A stretch of 64,000 nt of DNA from Burkholderia pyrrocinia (GTDB lineage: Bacteria; Pseudomonadota; Gammaproteobacteria; Burkholderiales; Burkholderiaceae). Positions within the stretch are counted from its first letter, which is position 1. Each line of letters begins with the position of its first letter. The notes below the pieces were generated by a model. It ran no database searches. It had not been told where the DNA came from and worked only from the letters and a program-made list of their open reading frames with translations. The position numbers and the translations under genes are program-made. The stretch spans positions 558,001 through 622,000 of the forward strand of contig NZ_CP094460.1 in assembly GCF_022809715.1 (NCBI RefSeq), read 5' to 3'. Shown piece after piece: positions 1 through 7,264 of the stretch.

Positions 1-2
1 TC

Positions 3-44
3 GGCGCGGAGATCATCGCGTCGGGCGGGATGGGATTGCTCTGA
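3..44 (+). CDS. possible 3' end of an upstream gene
   Basis: One forward frame enters from the left edge and stops at TGA (42-44), giving the tail GAEIIASGGMGLL. It looks like an ordinary protein C-terminus, but thirteen codons are too few to name a family. The other two forward frames give arginine-rich shadow-like peptides. The next gene is on the opposite strand and ends at 164, so the two would converge over about 120 bp. Confidence 0.3.
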   Translation, partial: GAEIIASGGMGLL

Positions 45-131
45 GCCGCAACACCGGCGGGGACCGCACCGGCCGGCGCAACGCCGCGCGGACGGTCCCC
101 GTCACATGCGGGAAGGGCGACGCTCTCGAAC

Positions 132-167
132 CGCACCTACCGCACCTATCGCATCTATCGCATCTAT
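132..167. repeat. four 9-bp tandem repeats
   Basis: Four 9-base units follow one another: CGCACCTAC, CGCACCTAT, CGCATCTAT, CGCATCTAT. The last two are identical and the others differ by one or two bases. The array ends at the stop codon of the GH32 gene, whose TAG (minus strand) lies within the last unit. A change in copy number would leave most of the protein untouched but could move its stop codon. Confidence 0.75.
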
Positions 168-1810
168 CGCGTCGTGCAGGCGTTACGCGTATCGCCGCCG
201 GCTTCGAGCTGCGTCACCGTGAGCCCCGAGAACGTTGCGCGGCCGTGCTCGGCAAACACCGCGACGCGGTCCGCGTCGAGCGGCGGAAAGATCAGGTCGG
301 TGAGCGTGACGCGGCCGCCGTTCGCAAACACTTCGACCGACCCGCGATCGACGACGATTTCGAGCCGCAGTTGCCCGTGTTCGAGCGGCAGGTCGACGAT
401 GTGCTCGCGGCTGAACGTGCCGGCGAAATTCGCTTCGCCGGACTGCGAGCGGTCGAGCGTCAGCGTGCGTTTCGCCGTGTCGTACACGATCCGCGTGCCG
501 GTCGTGCCGTCCGCCGAGCGCCGGACGATCAGGCCCGCGCGTGCCGCGCGCTGCGGCGCAATCGTCACCGTGATGCGTTGCGCGACGCCGCGCGTCGCAG
601 CCGACAGCTCGCGCGTGGCGGACTCGACCGCGAGCTCGCCTTCGTGCACGGCGGGCCGGCCGTCCGCCCACGCGTCGAACGCGGCGGCCGGCGCGGCGAC
701 GAGCCGGGGTTCGCCGTCGATCGTCTTCAGCGCCAGCTCGCGCGGCAGGGTCGTCGCGCCGCGCCACGGCGTGGTCGGCACTTTCGCCGCGTAATCCCAG
801 TTGCTCATCCACGCAATCGCGACCGGCCGAGTGCCGGGCGCGCCCGAGAAGGTGCCTGCGGCATAAAAGTCGGCGCCGTGATCGACCCAGCGGAATCGGG
901 CGGGATCGGAACCGGCCGGCGCGACGCGATCGGGCGTGAACGTGCGGCCGTCGAAGTCGCCGACGAAATACATCGCGCCCGAGCCGCCCGCGATCGACCA
1001 CGGATTCACATTGACGATCATCACCCACTTGATGTGTCGGGGATCGCCGTCGAGCGGCAGCGGCACGAGGTCGGGCATCTCCCACAATGCGCCTGCATGC
1101 GGCACGTCCGGTAACGTGAAGTCGCTCAGGAACGACCAGTGGATCAGGTCGTCGGAGCGATAGAGCTTGACGACCTGAGCATCGGCGACGACCGTCGTCA
1201 TCAGCCAGTAGTGCCCGGGCGCGTACCACGACACCTTGGGGTCGCGGAACTGCTTCGATTCGGGATCGAGCGTGAGCACGGGGTTGTGCGCGTAGGGCTG
1301 CCACGTCGCGCCATGGTCGACGCTGTACGCGAGCGACTGCGCCTGCGTGCCGGGCGCGTGGCCGGAGCCGTCCTTGTAGACGCTGGTGTAGAGCGCAACC
1401 AGCGGTGTCTTGCCTGGCGACCCGAGGCCCGACGTGTTGTGCGTGTCGGCGACGATCGAGCCGGAGAAGATTTCCTCGGTGGCGTTCGCGCGCATCGCGA
1501 CCGGCTGCTCGCGCCAGTGAACGAGATCGGTGCTGGTCGCGTGGCCCCACGACATGTTGCCCCAGTCGTTGCCGAGCGGGTTGTACTGATAAAACAGGTG
1601 GTAGCGGCCGTTGTCGTAGACGAGCCCGTTCGGATCGTTCATCCAGTTGCGCTGCGGCGTGTAATGCAGCGCGGGGCGCCATTGCGGCGTGCCGTTTTCG
1701 GTCGATGCAGCGCAGGGCGCGGCGGCGGCCTGCGTGCAGGCGGCGCCCGCCGCACAGGCGAGCAGCAGCCGGGCGATCCGGAAGGAAAAGCGGAAAAACG
1801 TCGATCTCAT
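164..1810 (-). CDS. secreted GH32 fructosidase (levanase/inulinase type)
   Basis: Glycoside hydrolase family 32, predicted to release fructose from levan, inulin or sucrose outside the cytoplasm. The chosen ATG at 1810 begins a signal peptide (MRSTFF, a hydrophobic core, then ACTQAAAA) with cleavage near residue 31; the frame stays open 22 codons further upstream but that part is arginine-rich. The five-bladed propeller holds the three acidic residues of the family: Asp59 in WMNDPNG (nucleophile), Asp190 in FRDP (transition-state stabiliser) and Glu244 in WEMPD (acid/base). The last motif has Met where the classical EC motif has Cys. A C-terminal beta-sandwich follows from about residue 400. 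Length (548 aa) is normal. It lies downstream of levansucrase on the same strand, 167 bp apart, like the lsdA-lsdB levansucrase/levanase operon of Gluconacetobacter, so one gene would build levan and the other mobilise it. Exo- versus endo-activity cannot be read from sequence. Confidence 0.9.
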   Translation of the reverse strand: MRSTFFRFSFRIARLLLACAAGAACTQAAAAPCAASTENGTPQWRPALHYTPQRNWMNDPNGLVYDNGRYHLFYQYNPLGNDWGNMSWGHATSTDLVHWREQPVAMRANATEEIFSGSIVADTHNTSGLGSPGKTPLVALYTSVYKDGSGHAPGTQAQSLAYSVDHGATWQPYAHNPVLTLDPESKQFRDPKVSWYAPGHYWLMTTVVADAQVVKLYRSDDLIHWSFLSDFTLPDVPHAGALWEMPDLVPLPLDGDPRHIKWVMIVNVNPWSIAGGSGAMYFVGDFDGRTFTPDRVAPAGSDPARFRWVDHGADFYAAGTFSGAPGTRPVAIAWMSNWDYAAKVPTTPWRGATTLPRELALKTIDGEPRLVAAPAAAFDAWADGRPAVHEGELAVESATRELSAATRGVAQRITVTIAPQRAARAGLIVRRSADGTTGTRIVYDTAKRTLTLDRSQSGEANFAGTFSREHIVDLPLEHGQLRLEIVVDRGSVEVFANGGRVTLTDLIFPPLDADRVAVFAEHGRATFSGLTVTQLEAGGDTRNACTTR

Positions 1811-1850
1811 GCGGGGTTCCGTGCTTCGGCGCGCGAAGCGGGAAAGGAGG

Positions 1851-1880
1851 GCGCGTGCCGCTTGCAAAGGCGGCACGCGC
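1851..1880 (-). other. intercistronic hairpin
   Basis: A perfect 10-bp inverted repeat (GCGCGTGCCG and CGGCACGCGC) with a 10-base loop lies between levansucrase and the GH32 gene. No T-run follows the stem in the minus direction, so it is a poor intrinsic terminator. It may set relative mRNA stability of the two cistrons or reduce read-through. Confidence 0.5.
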
Positions 1881-1977
1881 GATCTGCGGAAGAAAAAAAG
1901 CGGCGCGCACGCGACACGCGCGATATGCGCCGCTTCAGCGCTTGCGGGCGGTGCCCGCCGCGGCCGTTACGGACCCG

Positions 1978-3564
1978 TTACGGGCGGGTGCCCGGGCCGT
2001 CGTTGTGGTCGGCGCCCGTCGCCGGCAGGTTCGCCGGGATGTCGCCGTAACCGCCGAGCCCGCCGCGTCCGTACGCGCGGTCGACCGCCGTCGACGTGCC
2101 GTTGATGTTGACCTTCACCGTCGGCGCGAGCGTGCCGCCGCGCCGCGGGCCGATCGCATCGATGAACGACTCGACGAGCCCGCCCGGCATCACGTAGTGC
2201 GAATACGACTGGAATTCGCGCGGGTTTTGATTCGGATCCTGCGAATACGGCGCGCCGGCCGGTGCGGAGAAGTCGGTCGGGTTGCCGAGCACGAGGCCGC
2301 TGCCGCCGTTCAGCGGCAGGAAGTCGCTGCGGATGCCGTTGCCGACGAAGCCGTACACGCCGTCCGGCCCGTCGACACCCGCGGCCATCGTCGTACGGTG
2401 GCTGATCGTGAACAGGTAGTACTTGCCGTCCTTCAGGTAGATCTGCGGGCGCTCGGTCTGGTCGTCGACGCAATTCGCCGACAGGATCGGTGGCAGGAAC
2501 TTCCATTCCGTCAACTGCGGGTTCGTCGCGACCGCAAGGCCGACATTGGCCTTTTGATACACTGCGCCCGAATTCATCACCGCGTTGAGATCTTCCTTGT
2601 ACGGATCGTTCGGCGCGTAGCCGAGATCGGCCTCGTTGCAGGTGCGTGCGCCGCGCTGGCCGCCCGTATTGCCTTCGAACACCATGTAGGTCTTGCCCGG
2701 GTGCGCGGGATCGGTGAACACGAACGGATCGCGGAACGAGAAGTAGGTATTCTGCTGACCGGTCTGGTAGTAGTTGCCGTCCGGCTGCAGCAGCGCCTTG
2801 TGATCGTCGAAGCCGCTGAACCACACGTGCTTGTCGTCGGCGTGGATGTGGCCGTCGGCACGCGTGATGATCGCCTGCGGAGGCGTGATGTCGGCCCCGC
2901 CGGGCGCCGAGCGGTTGAACGACGTCGCGGTGTAGTAGAGGCTGACGTTGTCGCCGTGCGTGAGGCGCGCCGAACCCGACCATTCGGCGTTGTTGGTCAT
3001 CGGCGCGGTGCCGAACACCTTGGCGCTCGCGCCGTCCGGGAACAGGTGGCCGCCCCAGGTCCAGCCGCCGTTCGCGGGGCGCAGCGACGCGGGGACGCCC
3101 GCGCGGCGGTAGAAGAAGCCGATGCGCGCGTGGACGTGGCGGTCATCGAACGTGTAGCCCGCGTGCGGATCGGCGGTGAGCGAGAAGATCACCTCCCAGC
3201 CCTTGTAGCTGAGCTGGTTCGCGCGCAGGTCGGCCAGCGGCCAGGTATCCCAGACCCACACGTTCGAGTTGATCAGCGGGAAATCCTGCGGGATGTCCGG
3301 CATCGTCAGCGCTTGCGGCAGCGAGTTCCTGTCGGCGCCGGCCGTGTGCGACTGTGCGACGATCTGGCGGATGTCCGCGCGGGTCCAGCGCATCGTGAAG
3401 TTGCCTTCGGGATCGTAGGCCTGCTGCGTATGCGGCGTGGGCGCGGGGGCGCCGGCGCTCTGCGCGTGCGTGACGGACGAAGCGGACGCGAAGGCGGCCA
3501 GTGCCGCGCCAGCGAACAGCAAACGTTTGGCCGCAGTCGCGCGGCAAAAAGGAAAGTGTGTCAT
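1978..3564 (-). CDS. sacB: levansucrase (GH68)
   Basis: Family 68 levansucrase: it splits sucrose and transfers fructose to a growing beta-2,6-fructan (levan), releasing glucose, outside the cell. The N-terminus has a signal peptide (KRLLFAGAALAAF core, cleavage near THAQ, residue 35). The catalytic triad is visible: Asp106 in VWDTWPL (nucleophile), Asp279 in FRDPF (stabiliser) and Glu371 in TERPQIY (acid/base). At 528 aa it matches Gram-negative levansucrases. The gene faces away from a LacI regulator, and its promoter is covered by two palindromic operators, so sugar-dependent derepression is expected. The GH32 fructosidase follows on the same strand. I see no good Shine-Dalgarno before ATG 3564, but the signal peptide starts there without an alternative. 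Confidence 0.93.
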   Translation of the reverse strand: MTHFPFCRATAAKRLLFAGAALAAFASASSVTHAQSAGAPAPTPHTQQAYDPEGNFTMRWTRADIRQIVAQSHTAGADRNSLPQALTMPDIPQDFPLINSNVWVWDTWPLADLRANQLSYKGWEVIFSLTADPHAGYTFDDRHVHARIGFFYRRAGVPASLRPANGGWTWGGHLFPDGASAKVFGTAPMTNNAEWSGSARLTHGDNVSLYYTATSFNRSAPGGADITPPQAIITRADGHIHADDKHVWFSGFDDHKALLQPDGNYYQTGQQNTYFSFRDPFVFTDPAHPGKTYMVFEGNTGGQRGARTCNEADLGYAPNDPYKEDLNAVMNSGAVYQKANVGLAVATNPQLTEWKFLPPILSANCVDDQTERPQIYLKDGKYYLFTISHRTTMAAGVDGPDGVYGFVGNGIRSDFLPLNGGSGLVLGNPTDFSAPAGAPYSQDPNQNPREFQSYSHYVMPGGLVESFIDAIGPRRGGTLAPTVKVNINGTSTAVDRAYGRGGLGGYGDIPANLPATGADHNDGPGTRP

Positions 3565-3618
3565 CTCGGCGTTATTTCAATTGACGGTGAAAGGGAACGG
3601 CTGAAGGTGGCATCGATG

Positions 3619-3634
3619 TCCAAACCGGTTTGGA
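3619..3634. promoter_or_regulatory. LacI-type operator O1
   Basis: Perfect 16-bp palindrome TCCAAACCGGTTTGGA with the central CG step typical of LacI/GalR-family sites. It overlaps the end of the predicted levansucrase -10 hexamer and the start-site region. Its centre is 22 bp (two helical turns) from that of O2. Confidence 0.85.
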
Positions 3635-3662
3635 TACTATTTCAAACCGGTTTGGAACGCAA
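3634..3662 (-). promoter_or_regulatory. levansucrase promoter (sigma70-like)
   Basis: On the minus strand a -35 hexamer TTGCGT (3657-3662) is followed after exactly 17 bp by a -10 hexamer TAGTAT (3634-3639), about 70 bp before the levansucrase ATG. Each hexamer matches the consensus at four of six positions. The 17-bp spacer contains operator O2 and the -10 abuts O1, a layout that makes repression by a bound LacI protein straightforward. Confidence 0.7.
3643..3654. promoter_or_regulatory. LacI-type operator O2
   Basis: Perfect 12-bp palindrome CAAACCGGTTTG, the same core as O1, lying wholly within the -35/-10 spacer of the levansucrase promoter. Outside the core one flanking base breaks the longer symmetry seen in O1, suggesting slightly weaker binding. 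Confidence 0.8.
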
Positions 3663-3782
3663 AAGATATTTATTTGACGGTAATGCTTACCAAATGGAAA
3701 TAATTACCCGATTAAGGTGTTCGGGCATCCGGCGTCTGGGAATCCGGGCGACCTGGCGGACCGGCGAAAACGAGGAGCGACG

Positions 3783-4796
3783 GTGAAGGTGAACCTGAAG
3801 GCACTATCGGATGCGCTCGGGCTGTCGCGGACGACGGTCAGCCGTGCGTTGAACGGTTACGACGACGTCAGCGAGGCGACCCGCGAGCGCGTGACGAAGG
3901 TCGCCCGGGAAATGGGCTATGTGGCGGACCCGACCGCGCGCCGGCTCGCGACCGGGCGCGCGGACGTGATCGGGATCGTCTATCCGTTCGGTGCGGGCGA
4001 TCTCGGCGATCCGCGTTTCGGCGAGGTCGTCGCGGGCATCACCGAGCGGCTGGCCGAGCGCAATCTCGATTTCATCATCGCGTCGGCGCGGCCGAATGCG
4101 GAACTGGACACCTATCGGCGGATCGTCGACGGCAAGCTCGTCGACGGGCTGATCGTCGCGCGCACGCTCGTCGACGATCCGCGCATTGGGTACCTGCAGT
4201 CGAACGCGTTTCCGTACGTCGCGTACGGCCGCACGCAAACGGCCGCGCCGTATGCGTGGTTCGATTTCGACAACGAGGCGGGTGCGCGCGATGCCGTCCG
4301 CCGGCTGACGGGTTTCGGGCATCGGCGCATTGCGATGATCAGCGCGCCGCTGGCGCTGAATTTCGCCGCGCAGCGTCGCGCCGGCTATCTGTCGGCATTG
4401 CGCGAGGCCGATATCGAGCCGGATCCGGCGCTGCTCGTCGAGTGCACGTTTACGCACGACGGCGGGCTGCAGGCCGCGCGGGCGCTGCTCGCGCGCGCCG
4501 AGCGGCCGACGGCGCTGCTGGTCGACAACAACATCGCGGGCGGCGGCGCGTTTCGGGCGCTCGCGGACAGTGGGTTGCGGCTGGGGCAGGACATCTCGCT
4601 GATCGTCTACGACGGCGTGCCGCCGGACATCGCGCATCCGCATCGCGTGACGGCCGTCATCCAGCCGACCGGGCACGCGTCGGGACGCGCGCTGGCGGAA
4701 TTGATGCTGAGACGGCTGGACGACGGTGTGCGCGAGCATCGACTCGAGGCGCCGGTAATCGAGGCCGGCGATACCGACGGCCCGTTACGCGGCTAG
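3783..4796 (+). CDS. LacI-family repressor of the levan genes
   Basis: LacI/GalR regulator. The GTG at 3783 is chosen because GAGGAG lies just upstream and the DNA-binding domain begins at once (KVNLKALSDALGLSRTTVSRALNG, residues about 2-25), which includes the family TTVSRALNG recognition helix. The hinge and a periplasmic-binding-protein-like sugar domain follow to residue 337. The gene is divergent from levansucrase, and two palindromes with the family's central CG lie between them, so it probably represses levansucrase (and the GH32 gene) and is released by fructose, sucrose or a phosphorylated product. The inducer is inferred, not visible. Confidence 0.9.
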   Translation: MKVNLKALSDALGLSRTTVSRALNGYDDVSEATRERVTKVAREMGYVADPTARRLATGRADVIGIVYPFGAGDLGDPRFGEVVAGITERLAERNLDFIIASARPNAELDTYRRIVDGKLVDGLIVARTLVDDPRIGYLQSNAFPYVAYGRTQTAAPYAWFDFDNEAGARDAVRRLTGFGHRRIAMISAPLALNFAAQRRAGYLSALREADIEPDPALLVECTFTHDGGLQAARALLARAERPTALLVDNNIAGGGAFRALADSGLRLGQDISLIVYDGVPPDIAHPHRVTAVIQPTGHASGRALAELMLRRLDDGVREHRLEAPVIEAGDTDGPLRG

Positions 4797-4817
4797 CCGG
4801 CGCGACGGGCCCGGGCG

Positions 4818-4854
4818 GGGCGCGATCGGTGGCGGACGTTGCCGGATCGCGCCC
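4818..4854 (+). terminator. hairpin after the LacI gene
   Basis: Perfect 10-bp stem GGGCGCGATC/GATCGCGCCC with a 17-base loop, starting 22 bp after the LacI-gene stop. No T-run follows on the plus strand, so this is a weak or factor-assisted terminator at best. Confidence 0.4.
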
Positions 4855-4887
4855 GGTCGAAAAAGCCATGACGGCGACAGGGGCGAA

Positions 4888-4915
4888 TGGCCATTTTCTA
4901 GACGACTGGTCTAAT
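4888..4915 (+). promoter_or_regulatory. NemR-like box and promoter, copy 1
   Basis: The imperfect palindrome TAGACGACTGGTCTA (4899-4913) overlaps a -10-like TCTAAT (4910-4915). A poor -35 (TGGCCA) lies 16 bp upstream. A 22-base block around the palindrome (4894-4915) is repeated exactly 146 bp downstream. TAGACC...GGTCTA-type symmetry is what TetR-family NemR repressors bind, and this fits the electrophile-related genes that follow. Confidence 0.6.
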
Positions 4916-5032
4916 CCGCGGATATCATCCGTCCCGTGAATGCGACGACGTCCGCTGACGCGTGCCAACGAAGACGCGAAATTGCCATTTCGCGCTGCGA
5001 TGCCGATCGTGCAGCGACCGCCGTCGTTTTAT

Positions 5033-5061
5033 TTGGGATTTTTCTAGACGACTGGTCTAAT
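5033..5061 (+). promoter_or_regulatory. NemR-like box and promoter, copy 2
   Basis: A -35 TTGGGA (5033-5038) and a -10 TCTAAT (5056-5061) are spaced by exactly 17 bp. The palindrome TAGACGACTGGTCTA (5045-5059) fills the spacer and runs into the -10. This is probably the main promoter of the DJ-1/PfpI gene, with a 5' leader of about 120 bases. No TetR gene is present in the window, so the repressor would be encoded elsewhere. Confidence 0.7.
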
Positions 5062-5190
5062 AGGCGCGTACGGCATTCGGATACGCGAGTCGCACGTTGA
5101 CGCGCCATAGCGGACTAACCGACAGGCGCACCGTGCCGACCGACTCCGGTCGCACGGCCCCGTTCCCCCATTTTCGAAGGAGTTTCGATC

Positions 5191-5877
5191 ATGAAGATTC
5201 TGGTTGTCCTGACCTCGCACGACACGCTCGGCGACACCGGCAAGAAGACCGGCTTCTGGCTCGAGGAACTGGCCGCGCCGTACTACGCATTCAAGGATGC
5301 GGGCGTCGAGCTGACGCTGGTTTCGCCGAAGGGCGGCCAGCCGCCGCTCGACCCGAAAAGCAGCGATCCGTCCGCGCAGACCGATGCGACGCGCCGCTTC
5401 GACGCCGATCCGGCCGCCAAGGCCGAACTCGCCTCGACGCGCAAGCTGACCGACGTGTCGGCCGACGACTACGACGCGGTGTTCTACCCGGGCGGCCACG
5501 GCCCGCTGTGGGATCTCGCCGAGGATCTGCATTCGATCGGCCTGATCGAACGCACGCTCGCGGCCGGCAAGCCGGTCGCGGCCGTCTGCCATGCACCGGG
5601 CGTGCTGCGTCACGTGAAGAACCCGGCAACCGGCGAATCGGTCGTGCGCGGCAAGCGCGTGACGGGCTTCACCAACAGCGAGGAAGCGGCCGTCGAGCTG
5701 ACGGAAGTCGTGCCGTTCCTCGTCGAGGACATGCTGAAGACCAACGGCGCGGAATTCGAGCGCAGCGCCGACTGGGCGCCGCATGTCGTCACCGACGGGC
5801 TGCTGATCACGGGGCAGAACCCCGCGTCGTCGGCGCCTGCCGCCGAGGCGCTGCTCGCGAAGCTCGGCCACCGGTAA
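5191..5877 (+). CDS. DJ-1/PfpI-family glyoxalase or amidase-like protein
   Basis: Cytosolic type-1 glutamine-amidotransferase-like protein of the DJ-1/PfpI superfamily, close to HchA/Hsp31-type glutathione-independent glyoxalases. The nucleophile elbow AVCHAPG places Cys133 next to His134, and the conserved acidic partner is Glu25 or Glu26 in FWLEE. The FYPGGHG strand-turn is also present. Length (228 aa) is normal and a strong AAGGAG lies 7 bp before the ATG. It is the first gene behind the twin NemR-like boxes and is followed 141 bp later by an Old Yellow Enzyme. In E. coli NemR likewise controls an OYE together with a glyoxalase, so detoxification of methylglyoxal or other electrophiles is the best guess. 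Confidence 0.85.
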   Translation: MKILVVLTSHDTLGDTGKKTGFWLEELAAPYYAFKDAGVELTLVSPKGGQPPLDPKSSDPSAQTDATRRFDADPAAKAELASTRKLTDVSADDYDAVFYPGGHGPLWDLAEDLHSIGLIERTLAAGKPVAAVCHAPGVLRHVKNPATGESVVRGKRVTGFTNSEEAAVELTEVVPFLVEDMLKTNGAEFERSADWAPHVVTDGLLITGQNPASSAPAAEALLAKLGHR

Positions 5878-5883
5878 GCACCT

Positions 5884-5904
5884 GGCGCCGGCCGGGCCGG
5901 CGCC
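5884..5904 (+). other. GC hairpin between DJ-1 and OYE genes
   Basis: Perfect inverted repeat GGCGCCGGCC/GGCCGGCGCC, nearly without a loop, starting 6 bp after the stop codon. There is no T-run, so it more likely stabilises or partly terminates the first message than ends the operon. Confidence 0.4.
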
Positions 5905-6018
5905 GTTCCGTATCCGTCGCCGGGCGCAGCCGCGCCGACGACGGCCCGCATCGTTCTGCCGTGCGCGACGCGCGGCGAGTTCCCGGTCATTTCGTAGAAC
6001 CAAGCAAAGGAGTTGTGG

Positions 6019-7128
6019 ATGTCTGCCCTGTTCGAACCGTTCAAACTCAAGGATGTCACGCTGCGCAACCGCATCGCGGTGCCGCCGATGTGCCAGTACG
6101 TCGCCGAAGACGGCGTCGTCAACGACTGGCATCACGTGCATCTGGCCGGCATCGCGCGCGGCGGCGCGGGCCTCGTGATCGCGGAGGCGACGGCCGTGTC
6201 GCCGGAAGGGCGCATCACGCCGGGCTGCGCGGGGCTGTGGAACGATGCGCAGGCCGAAGCGTTCGCGCCGTCGGTCGCGGCGATCAAGGCGGCCGGCTCG
6301 GTGCCCGGCATCCAGATCGCGCACGCGGGCCGCAAGGCGAGCGCGAACCGTCCGTGGGAAGGCGACGACCATATCGCCGACGGCGATCCGCGCGGCTGGC
6401 AGACCATCGCGCCGTCGGCCGTGCCGTTCGGCGCGCATCTGCCGAAGGTGCCGCGTGAAATGACGCACGACGACATCGCCCGCGTGCAGGCCGACTTCGT
6501 CGCAGCGGCGAAGCGCGCGCGCGACCTGGGCTTCGAATGGCTCGAACTGCACTTCGCGCACGGTTATCTCGGCCAGAGCTTCTTCTCGGTGCATTCGAAC
6601 CGGCGCGACGACGAATACGGCGGCACGGCCGAGAATCGCGGCCGTTTCCTCGTCGACACGCTCGCGGCGGTCCGCAAGGTATGGCCCGAGCATCTGCCGC
6701 TGACCGCGCGCCTGGGCGTGATCGAATACGACGGCCGCGACGAAGAGACGCTCGCCGAGTCGATCGCGCTCACGCAGCGGATGAAGCGGGAAGGGCTCGA
6801 CATGCTGAGCGTGTCGGTCGGCTTCTCGACGCCCGACACACGGATTCCGTGGGGCCCGGCGTTCCTCGCGCCGATCGCCGAGCGCGTGCGCCGCGAGGCC
6901 GGGCTGCCGGTGTCGTCCGCGTGGGGGATCGACACGCCGCAACTGGCGAACCGCGTGGTTGCCGAAGAACAGCTCGATCTCGTGATGGTCGGCCGCGCGC
7001 ATCTGGCCGATCCGCACTGGCCGTACTACGCGGCGAAGCAGCTCGGCGTCGAGCGCCCGTCGTGGACGCTGCCCGCGCCGTACGCACACTGGCTCGAGCG
7101 TTACCGGATCGCCGACAAGGTGGCCTGA
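6019..7128 (+). CDS. NADH:flavin oxidoreductase, Old Yellow Enzyme (YqjM/NamA type)
   Basis: FMN-dependent ene-reductase that reduces activated C=C bonds of enals, enones, maleimides and some nitro compounds using NAD(P)H. Visible features of the YqjM subclass are VPPMCQY with Cys25 (the redox-tuning cysteine), QIAHAGRK with His102, and the FAHGYL/NRRDDEYGG segment near residues 185-210 that holds substrate and flavin contacts. A C-terminal GRAHLADPHWPYYAA segment binds the FMN phosphate. The ATG at 6019 follows AAAGGAG by 6 bp. The 369-aa length is typical. With the preceding DJ-1 gene it forms a probable electrophile-response unit. The TTG two codons upstream is too close to the ribosome-binding site to be the start. 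Confidence 0.93.
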   Translation: MSALFEPFKLKDVTLRNRIAVPPMCQYVAEDGVVNDWHHVHLAGIARGGAGLVIAEATAVSPEGRITPGCAGLWNDAQAEAFAPSVAAIKAAGSVPGIQIAHAGRKASANRPWEGDDHIADGDPRGWQTIAPSAVPFGAHLPKVPREMTHDDIARVQADFVAAAKRARDLGFEWLELHFAHGYLGQSFFSVHSNRRDDEYGGTAENRGRFLVDTLAAVRKVWPEHLPLTARLGVIEYDGRDEETLAESIALTQRMKREGLDMLSVSVGFSTPDTRIPWGPAFLAPIAERVRREAGLPVSSAWGIDTPQLANRVVAEEQLDLVMVGRAHLADPHWPYYAAKQLGVERPSWTLPAPYAHWLERYRIADKVA

Positions 7129-7199
7129 GCGGGCGCGGCAGCGTAGCGCCGGGGCGGCCCGCGCATGATGCGCGCCGCCGATCCGGTGCCGATGGATAG

Positions 7200-7245
7200 A
7201 ATGGCGGTTCGTGCAGGCCGGTTGCCTGCGCGAACCGCCATTTTT
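7200..7245 (+). terminator. intrinsic terminator or attenuator ahead of the AI-2E gene
   Basis: A long hairpin with outer arms AATGGCGGTTCG and CGAACCGCCATT and inner arms GCAGGC/GCCTGC, separated by a one-base bulge on each side and closed by a 5-base loop. It ends in TTTTT at 7241-7245. This is a good rho-independent terminator, and it ends only 20 bp before the next start codon. A -10-like TAGAAT (7197-7202) overlaps its left arm. It may end the OYE message, sit in the leader of the next gene, or both. Confidence 0.75.
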
Positions 7246-7264
7246 CCATTTCGACAGAGGTGCC

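Noticed and set aside
4894..5061. Duplicate 22-bp blocks considered as insertion-sequence or attachment-site ends
   Set aside because: They are direct copies, the DNA between has no transposase or integrase, and each overlaps a promoter; an operator duplication fits better.
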